Positions 58,765-64,000 of a stretch of 64,000 nucleotides of DNA are shown in pieces. The notes under the pieces were generated by a model. It did no database searches and had not been told where the DNA came from. It saw only the letters and a program-made list of their open reading frames with translations. The position numbers were made by a program, and so were the translations under genes. The first letter of the stretch is position 1; every line of letters starts with the position of its first letter. This DNA comes from an uncultured Faecalibacterium sp. Its GTDB lineage: Bacteria > Bacillota > Clostridia > Oscillospirales > Ruminococcaceae. The DNA is taken from contig CAKSZS010000008.1 in assembly GCA_934525845.1 (NCBI GenBank), positions 1-64,000 of the forward strand, in the 5' to 3' direction.

Positions 58765-59937
58765 TTAACCGGTGACGCCGGCGCGGTAAAGGTACGGGTC
58801 GCTCTTGAAGCTGTCAAAGCTGTACAAGACCAGGATCTGGTCGTAGTCGTTGTCGGCAATGAGCTGGTCCAGCCCGTAGTTGTAGTTGCGGAAGTCCACC
58901 ACATCGATGTCCGCATAGTTGGCGGTCAGGTAGGGCACAAAGCAGTTGGCGTAGCTGTCCTTGATGACCAGGATGCGGCCGGTGCCGTCGCCCTGCACCC
59001 GGCTCAGGCCGTTGTTGCCGTGCAGGAACATGGCATACTTATCGTAGACGGCCAGCTTGTCCGTGTCGTACAGGCCGGTGGTCTCGCCGTCCGTGGGCTG
59101 TCCGGCGGCGGTGACATTGTAGATGGTCAGGCTGTTGGGCAGGTCGTAATAAGTGATGGTGTCCGGCACGGCGTTCCAGGTGCGGGCCTTGGAATAATGG
59201 GTGCCGTAGAAGCCGTCGGCGGTCAGGGCCGTGTGGGCAGCGGGGTCAAAGGGCGTCAGCCCCAGGACACCGCACAGCTGCTGGTAGGCGTAGTATGCGC
59301 CCAGGCTCGTCCAATGGTGGTCGGTGCGGTAGTAGACGTATTCGCTCTTGTGCTCGGTCAGGGTGCCGCGCACGTCGACGAAGCGCCCGCCGGCCGTCTG
59401 CACGGCGGCAGACAGCTGGTCCAGATAATTGTCCTCGTCCAGCAGCGGCGCGTTGGCGGGGACGTTCTCCGGGTAAATGACGGAAGCCGCCGGGGCCAGC
59501 AGGACGTTCACCCTGCCGGGATACCGCTGGCAGAGGGCTTCCAGTGCGGCGGTGTTCTTGGGCAGGGTGCGCTCCTCGCTGGCCAGCAGGCCGAAGGTGC
59601 GGGGGAACATCATATGTTCCCTGCCCAGCAGGATGCCGCCGTTCTGCTCCTTTTGCAGAACGGTGGTCTCCACGACGCTTTGCAGGCTGATCCAGTTGTC
59701 CCGGCCAAACACCTGATCTTTCACATACTTGGTGTAGGCAGTGAAGTAGTTGTTCAGCCCTTGCGCGGAAAGCTGGGTCAGGGCCGGGCGCTGGGAAAGG
59801 GTCGTGTTTTCCAGCTCGCTGTAGGCGCGGTCCGGGGTTAGCAGGTCCAGCACGAACAGCCCCGCAAAGAACAGGGTGAACACTACCAGCACCGGATAAT
59901 GCAGCAGCGAGGACGATTTTTTGGAATGCTTGTCCAT
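58765..59937 (-). CDS. DHHW-motif (AlgX/SGNH-like) extracytoplasmic protein
   Basis: A 390-residue protein with one N-terminal membrane helix (about 14-35) and an outside domain carrying TDHHWTSLGAYYAY (the DHHW box) and IKDSYANCFVPYL (the Ser block of SGNH-like folds). Such proteins pair with MBOAT acyltransferases and move acyl groups onto cell-surface glycans, as AlgX does for alginate. It starts 12 bases after the MBOAT stop, forming a two-gene operon. The polymer that is modified is unknown. Confidence 0.85.
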   Translation of the reverse strand: MDKHSKKSSSLLHYPVLVVFTLFFAGLFVLDLLTPDRAYSELENTTLSQRPALTQLSAQGLNNYFTAYTKYVKDQVFGRDNWISLQSVVETTVLQKEQNGGILLGREHMMFPRTFGLLASEERTLPKNTAALEALCQRYPGRVNVLLAPAASVIYPENVPANAPLLDEDNYLDQLSAAVQTAGGRFVDVRGTLTEHKSEYVYYRTDHHWTSLGAYYAYQQLCGVLGLTPFDPAAHTALTADGFYGTHYSKARTWNAVPDTITYYDLPNSLTIYNVTAAGQPTDGETTGLYDTDKLAVYDKYAMFLHGNNGLSRVQGDGTGRILVIKDSYANCFVPYLTANYADIDVVDFRNYNYGLDQLIADNDYDQILVLYSFDSFKSDPYLYRAGVTG

Positions 59938-59949
59938 CCTTACACCCCC

Positions 59950-61368
59950 TTAGAAGTTGAAATACAGGAACGGGCTGTTGGTGCTGCCCACCACATAGGC
60001 GGTGGAGACCACCAGCAGCACCAGAATGACAGCACAGCGGGTGACTGCGCTGCGGCGCAGGAGGTTCCAGATCTTTTCAATGAGCGGGGTGCAGCACACC
60101 ACGCTGACGGCCAGCAGCACGCCGTAGTTCCGCAGGAAGTACAGCGGAGAGACGCCGCCGGAGGGAATGAACAATTTCTGGAACAGCAGGCCGAAGCTTA
60201 CGCCGGTGTCGTTGCCCACGAACATGGCCCAGCCCACCACTACGAGGAACAGGGTGTAGAGGTGGGGCCAGACTTTGCCCTTTTGCAGGTAGGGCAGCAG
60301 GAACAGCTTTTCGATGGCCAGCAGCACAAAGTAATACAGGCCCCAGCAGATGAAGTTCCAGTTGGCACCGTGCCAGATGCCGGTGAGCAGCTCCACGATG
60401 AACAGGTTCAGGATCTGGCGCTTCAGGCCCTTGCGGTTGCCGCCCAGGGGGATATACACATACTCCCGGAACCAGCCGGACAGGGTCATGTGCCAGCGCC
60501 GCCAGAACTCGGTGATGGACGCGGAGATGTACGGATAATTGAAGTTCTGGGGGAAGTCGAAGCCCAGCATCTTGCCCATGCCGATGCCCATCATGGAGTA
60601 GCCGGAGAAGTCAAAGTACAGCTGCAGGCTGTAGGCGAGGATGCCCAGCCAGACCAGCGGGGTGGAAGCGTTTTCCAGCCCCACAAAGGTGGTGGACGGG
60701 CTGGCGGCGACTCCGATGATGTCGGTCCACAGCGCACCGATGGCGTCCGCCAGCAGGACCTTTTTGGCCAGACCAAAGGTGAACAGGGTCATGCCGTCCT
60801 CGATCTGCTGCAAATTGTAGCGGTGCTTGTAGACATGCAGCTGGTTTGACACATCGCGGTATTTCACGATGGGGCCGGCGATGAGCTGGGGGAACATGAC
60901 CACATAGGCACCGAAATCGATGATGTTGCGCTCCGCCTTCACATCCCGGCGGTAGACGTCGATGGAGTAGGACAGGGTCTGGAAGGTGTAGAAACTGATG
61001 CCCAGCGGCAGGGTGCCGATGCCCTGGATCTCGGCAAAGCCGGTGCCCAGCAGGGCGTTGGCACTGCGCAGGACGAAGTTTGCATACTTGAAATAAAACA
61101 GCATCCCCAGACTGCCGACAAGGGCCAGCAGCAGGAAGGTCTTGCGCAGGGCAGGGCGCTGGTCAAACCGTTCGATGCACAGCCCGCAGACGTAGTTGAG
61201 CAGAATGAGCGCGACCATGACCGGGAAAAAGCGCACCTCGCCCCAGCAGTAGAACACCAGACTGCAAAGGAACAGGACCGTGTTCTTGAGCTTGGCCGGC
61301 GCAAGGTAATACAGCGCCAGCGTGATGGGCAGGAACCGGAACAGGAAAATGATGGTGCTGAAAACCAA
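59950..61368 (-). CDS. MBOAT O-acyltransferase (AlgI/DltB-like)
   Basis: A 472-residue, multi-helix membrane enzyme with the AlgI features SITEFWRRWHMTLSGWFREYVYIPLGGNR (in sections) and the catalytic His in LTGIWHGANWNF. It brings acyl groups across the membrane for transfer to a surface polymer by the DHHW partner. The start is TTG at 61368; GGAGG lies eight bases upstream, and no ATG is better placed. Confidence 0.93.
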   Translation of the reverse strand: MVFSTIIFLFRFLPITLALYYLAPAKLKNTVLFLCSLVFYCWGEVRFFPVMVALILLNYVCGLCIERFDQRPALRKTFLLLALVGSLGMLFYFKYANFVLRSANALLGTGFAEIQGIGTLPLGISFYTFQTLSYSIDVYRRDVKAERNIIDFGAYVVMFPQLIAGPIVKYRDVSNQLHVYKHRYNLQQIEDGMTLFTFGLAKKVLLADAIGALWTDIIGVAASPSTTFVGLENASTPLVWLGILAYSLQLYFDFSGYSMMGIGMGKMLGFDFPQNFNYPYISASITEFWRRWHMTLSGWFREYVYIPLGGNRKGLKRQILNLFIVELLTGIWHGANWNFICWGLYYFVLLAIEKLFLLPYLQKGKVWPHLYTLFLVVVGWAMFVGNDTGVSFGLLFQKLFIPSGGVSPLYFLRNYGVLLAVSVVCCTPLIEKIWNLLRRSAVTRCAVILVLLVVSTAYVVGSTNSPFLYFNF

Positions 61369-61391
61369 GACGTCAGCCTCCTTTTTTACTG

Positions 61392-61421
61392 AAAAAAGCC
61401 GATGCCGCAGATGGCATCGGC
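61392..61421 (-). terminator. terminator of the DUF4358 gene
   Basis: On the minus strand: perfect 9-bp stem GCCGATGCC/GGCATCGGC and a T6 run, between the lipoprotein gene and the MBOAT gene. Confidence 0.88.
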
Positions 61422-61437
61422 CTTGGAAACTCCTTGT

Positions 61438-62010
61438 TTAGCCGTTCAGGGCGCTGTCCACGGCACCGGACAGGTCGGCGGTGCACTCGTTGGATGCGAT
61501 CACCATGACCACGCGGCTGCCGTTGGAGGAAACGATAGCGTTCTGCACGTTGGTCTGTGCCTGAGCGAACTCGGCGTAGTTGCCGTAGAAGGCCACCTGG
61601 TCCTGCTTGTAGCTTTCCAGCTTGTCGCAGACGTCCTGAGCCTTGCCGTCGGCGGTCTCGAGGACCAGCACCAGGCCGGCGTCCCCGTTGTCGTTGCTCT
61701 TCACGCCCTTGTAGCTCACCACGTCATCGGCGGGCAGGCCGAAGTCGTACTCGATGTTCATGGCCGCGATCTCAAACTGGTTGGAGATGGGGTTGGCCTG
61801 CAGCAGGGCGTTGTAGGCTGCATCCAGTGCATCGGAACCGTTCTCGGTGGTGTCGGCGGAAGCAGCGGCGCTGGAAGCCGGGGCCGAGACGGAAGCAGTG
61901 GAAACGGAAGAGGGCGCAGCGGAACTGGAAGAGCCGCCGCAGCCGGTGAGCAGGGCCGCTGCCAGTGCAGCGCAGGAAGCCAGAGCGGCGAGTTTTGTGC
62001 GGTTTATCAT
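61438..62010 (-). CDS. DUF4358 lipoprotein
   Basis: A 190-residue lipoprotein. The signal peptide ends in the lipobox LLTGC with the lipidated Cys at residue 24; a Ser/Ala-rich linker (25-60) leads to the DUF4358 domain (NQFEIAAMNIEYDFGLPADDV). DUF4358 lipoproteins are often found beside MBOAT-DHHW pairs in Clostridia, as here, and may help the acylation system at the membrane surface. A terminator separates it from the MBOAT gene. Confidence 0.85.
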   Translation of the reverse strand: MINRTKLAALASCAALAAALLTGCGGSSSSAAPSSVSTASVSAPASSAAASADTTENGSDALDAAYNALLQANPISNQFEIAAMNIEYDFGLPADDVVSYKGVKSNDNGDAGLVLVLETADGKAQDVCDKLESYKQDQVAFYGNYAEFAQAQTNVQNAIVSSNGSRVVMVIASNECTADLSGAVDSALNG

Positions 62011-62152
62011 AAATTATTCCTTCTTTTGTTGAAATCATTCGTCGTGCCGCCGATGCCGTTTGCACCAGGGGGGCAGACCGCTATTATCTTACCATATCGG
62101 CGTGCAAAATGCAACGCGGGAAGGGCCGGGTCCGGGCAGGTTTTACATTTTC

Positions 62153-62953
62153 TTAACCGGTGATGGGCTGGCCCGCTGCCAGCTTCTGCAGGGCGGCGAC
62201 GGCATCTTCAAAGCACAGGCCGCTCTGGTTGATGAGGGCGGCATTTTCCGGCCCCACATACCGCCAGTGCCACGGCTCATAGGTGATCTCGGTGACGGCT
62301 TCGGCGTCCTTCGGGTAGCGCAGGATGAAGCCGTACTGTTCGGCGTGGGCACACAGCCAGCGGAAGGCATCGGTCTTTTCAAAGCCGGTGTCCAGACTGG
62401 TATAGGCGGGGCAGTTCAGGTCCGCCGCCAGGCCGCAGTTGTGCTCGGAGTAGCCCGGCGGGTTCACGATGGCCGCAGCCTTTTCCTTGGCTTCGGCCTC
62501 GCCGTAGCCCTTGTTCCGGAAATACTGGGTCTTGCGCTCGTACAGCCCCGCCTGGTAGTCCACACTGCGGTAGCCGCTCTGCATCCAGATGGTCACGCCG
62601 TCCTTGGCGGCAGCGGCCTGCATCTGCAGGAAGGCATCAGCAGCTTCGGTCTGCAGCTCCTTGTTCACGGCCGTTTTGGAACCGCAGGCCTTGGTGGTAA
62701 AGGTGTAGTCATCCGGCATTTTGTTTGTGTGGTTCACCAGCACCATACGGGGGTCCTCCAGCATGGCCTGTGCCTGCGCGGCGGTCAGCAGGCCGTTTTC
62801 GGTGCTGTCTGCCGGAATGGACGCCGCCGAAGCGCTGGGCACCGCGTGGGTGTGGGACAGGAAAAAGGCTGCACTGCCTACGGCCAGACAGGCCAGCAGG
62901 GTCAGGCCGAGGACACGGCGGGCAGCGCGGCGGGAATGATGCGAAACAGACAT
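62153..62953 (-). CDS. D-alanyl-D-alanine carboxypeptidase (VanY/LAS family)
   Basis: A 266-residue extracellular peptidase. One N-terminal helix (about 14-33) acts as signal or anchor. The LAS zinc motifs are complete: SEHNCGLAADL (SxHxxGxAxD) and EPWHWRYVG (ExxHxRYVG), the latter with the catalytic Glu. It trims the terminal D-Ala from peptidoglycan stems. The start at 62953 follows GAAGG; the upstream open frame overlaps the spoVAC start region. Confidence 0.92.
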   Translation of the reverse strand: MSVSHHSRRAARRVLGLTLLACLAVGSAAFFLSHTHAVPSASAASIPADSTENGLLTAAQAQAMLEDPRMVLVNHTNKMPDDYTFTTKACGSKTAVNKELQTEAADAFLQMQAAAAKDGVTIWMQSGYRSVDYQAGLYERKTQYFRNKGYGEAEAKEKAAAIVNPPGYSEHNCGLAADLNCPAYTSLDTGFEKTDAFRWLCAHAEQYGFILRYPKDAEAVTEITYEPWHWRYVGPENAALINQSGLCFEDAVAALQKLAAGQPITG

Positions 62954-63027
62954 GGCAAAACCTTCTTTCGGGATCCATGGATACAAAACGGACGAACCGG
63001 GTATGCTAGCCCCGGAGGGAATGCGCA

Positions 63028-63483
63028 ATGAAAATGACGGCACAGGAATACGCGCGGCGGGTCCAGCGGGCCGGGCCGCATTCGCCGCTTCTGCCCGACT
63101 GCCTGTGGGCGTTCGGGGTGGGCGGCGGCATCTGCCTGCTGGGAGAGATCCTGCGGCAGAGCTATCTGGTCAAAGGGTTGGAACCGGAGCTGGCCGGCAC
63201 CCTGACCAGCTGTACCCTGATCGCACTGTCGGCGGTGCTCACCACGCTGGGGTGGTATCAGAAGCTGGCCGCCCGCGCGGGAGCCGGGTCGCTGGTGCCC
63301 ATCACCGGTTTTGCCAATGCGGTGGTCAGCGCGGCCATCGAGTTCAAGGCCGAAGGCCGGGTGCTGGGCACCGGTGCCAAGATGTTCACCATCGCGGGGC
63401 CGGTCATCGTGTACGGGACGTTGGCGGCGGTGGTGTACGGCGCAGTGCTCTGGGCCGTGCAGACGCTGCCCCTGCATCTATAA
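63028..63483 (+). CDS. spoVAC: stage V sporulation protein AC
   Basis: A 151-residue integral membrane protein with four to five helices. SpoVAC hallmarks: YARRVQRAGPHSPL near the start, WAFGVGGGICLLGE, PITGFANAVVSAAIEFKAEG and IAGPVIVYG. In spore formers it is part of the channel that moves dipicolinate during sporulation and germination. ATG at 63028 with GGAGGGA upstream. GGATA at 62979-62983 and TATGCTA at 63002-63008, 18 bases apart, could be a sigma-G-type promoter. Confidence 0.93.
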   Translation: MKMTAQEYARRVQRAGPHSPLLPDCLWAFGVGGGICLLGEILRQSYLVKGLEPELAGTLTSCTLIALSAVLTTLGWYQKLAARAGAGSLVPITGFANAVVSAAIEFKAEGRVLGTGAKMFTIAGPVIVYGTLAAVVYGAVLWAVQTLPLHL

Positions 63484-63573
63484 TACGAGAGAAGTTCCCG
63501 GCAGATTGCAGGGGGACGGCCTTATTATAGCACAACGGACGGCTTTTTTTGCCGGAAAGGAGAAATTTTGTCC

Positions 63574-64000
63574 ATGACCATCCGATGCGGCGACACGCTG
63601 CAGTTCCCACAGCCGCCGGTCATTGCCGCACAGGCGGCGGTGGGCGGCAAAAAGGAGGGCGAAGGTCCGCTGGCCGCGGCCTTTGACGAGCTGTGCGCCG
63701 ACAACCGTCTGGGGCAGGCCAGCTGGGAAGCGGCGGAAAAATATCTGCAGCTCCGGGCGGCGCGGCTCTGCCTGCAAAAAGCCAAACTGCCGGAAGAGCA
63801 GGTGCAGCTGGTGCTGGCGGGAGATCTACAAGCCCAGTGCACGGCCTCCGGCTACGCCATGCGGGAGCTGGGCGCACCCTTTGCCGGGGTATTCGGGGCC
63901 TGCAGCACCATGGCGGAAGCCCTGGGCCTGGGGGCGGCGCTCTGCGCATCCGGGGCCGCAGAGCACCTGCTGGCCATGACCTCCAGCCATTTCTGCGCGG
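63574..64000 (+). CDS. spoVAD: stage V sporulation protein AD (5' part)
   Basis: The frame from the ATG at 63574 (AAAGGAG upstream) is open to the window end, 142 codons. It shows the thiolase-like SpoVAD fold: FPQPPVIAAQAAVGGKKEGEG, VFGACSTMAEAL, and MTSSHFCA, which aligns with TSSHFCxAERQFR of SpoVAD. In Bacillus, SpoVAD binds dipicolinic acid. It follows spoVAC by 90 bases in the usual AC-AD order. Confidence 0.92.
   Translation, partial: MTIRCGDTLQFPQPPVIAAQAAVGGKKEGEGPLAAAFDELCADNRLGQASWEAAEKYLQLRAARLCLQKAKLPEEQVQLVLAGDLQAQCTASGYAMRELGAPFAGVFGACSTMAEALGLGAALCASGAAEHLLAMTSSHFCA

Overview
The window is about 60% G+C, densely coded, and reads as a low-redundancy anaerobic gut Firmicute of the order Oscillospirales. 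The best guess is the Faecalibacterium / Gemmiger / Subdoligranulum group. This rests on gene content and style: a perfect CIRCE element with hrcA-grpE-dnaK-dnaJ, a T-box in front of thrS, a glycine riboswitch in front of an alanine/glycine symporter, SpoVT and SpoVA genes, strong TTGACA-17-TATAAT promoters, and many palindromic intergenic repeats. The genus is inferred, not proven.

Layout. 1-1500: tail of a membrane protein, a promoter-hairpin unit that may encode a small RNA, a permuted papain-fold protein, tRNA-Glu and tRNA-Asn. 1500-5100: trpS, an aldo/keto reductase and an SDR enzyme. 5200-7700: a 4-deoxyuronate (pectin or glycosaminoglycan breakdown) operon of SDR dehydrogenase, KdgF-type cupin and RpiB-type isomerase, plus a DUF1622 protein. 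7750-13500: an Amt-PII fusion, a CLC channel and T-box-controlled thrS. 13500-25400: a membrane protein, a nucleotidyltransferase, a large GGDEF-EAL-GGDEF protein, the trmB / DUF6472 / CmpB-like cluster, an AlaX-type editing protein, malQ, and a degenerate GGDEF protein followed by a small helical protein. 25400-30200: mtnN, ychF and a two-component system. 30200-35800: rpe followed by three Rnf-like membrane subunits (D, E, A) that have lost their usual partners and most cofactor residues, a DUF4015 glycosidase-like protein and a DUF1015 protein. 35900-45600: DEAD-box helicase, RlmA, MATE pump, ECF S component diverging from a MocR regulator, an LCP-like protein and the riboswitch-controlled symporter. 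45600-52300: two tandem Tat-type hydrolase loci, the first broken; a flavoprotein, a membrane-anchored XRE regulator, a decayed GGDEF protein and spoVT. 52300-57700: heat-shock operon. 57700-58600: two tandem small proteins sharing a 25-residue double-glycine-type leader. 58700-64000: DHHW protein and MBOAT acyltransferase, a DUF4358 lipoprotein, a VanY-type carboxypeptidase, spoVAC and the start of spoVAD.

Two repeat families break up the intergenic regions. Family A (112-235 bp, five copies) has terminal inverted repeats whose outermost bases differ between copies yet stay complementary within most copies. Family B (49-181 bp, seven copies) is built on a CCCTCTCAG/CTGAGAGGG or CCCTCATC/GATGAGGG outer stem with one or two inner G/C hairpins.

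The most interesting items are the cofactor-poor Rnf D-E-A module, the double-glycine peptide pair, the arm-covarying family A repeats, and a MocR regulator with Arg where the PLP-binding Lys should be. Coordinates and motifs were read by eye. No database search was run.
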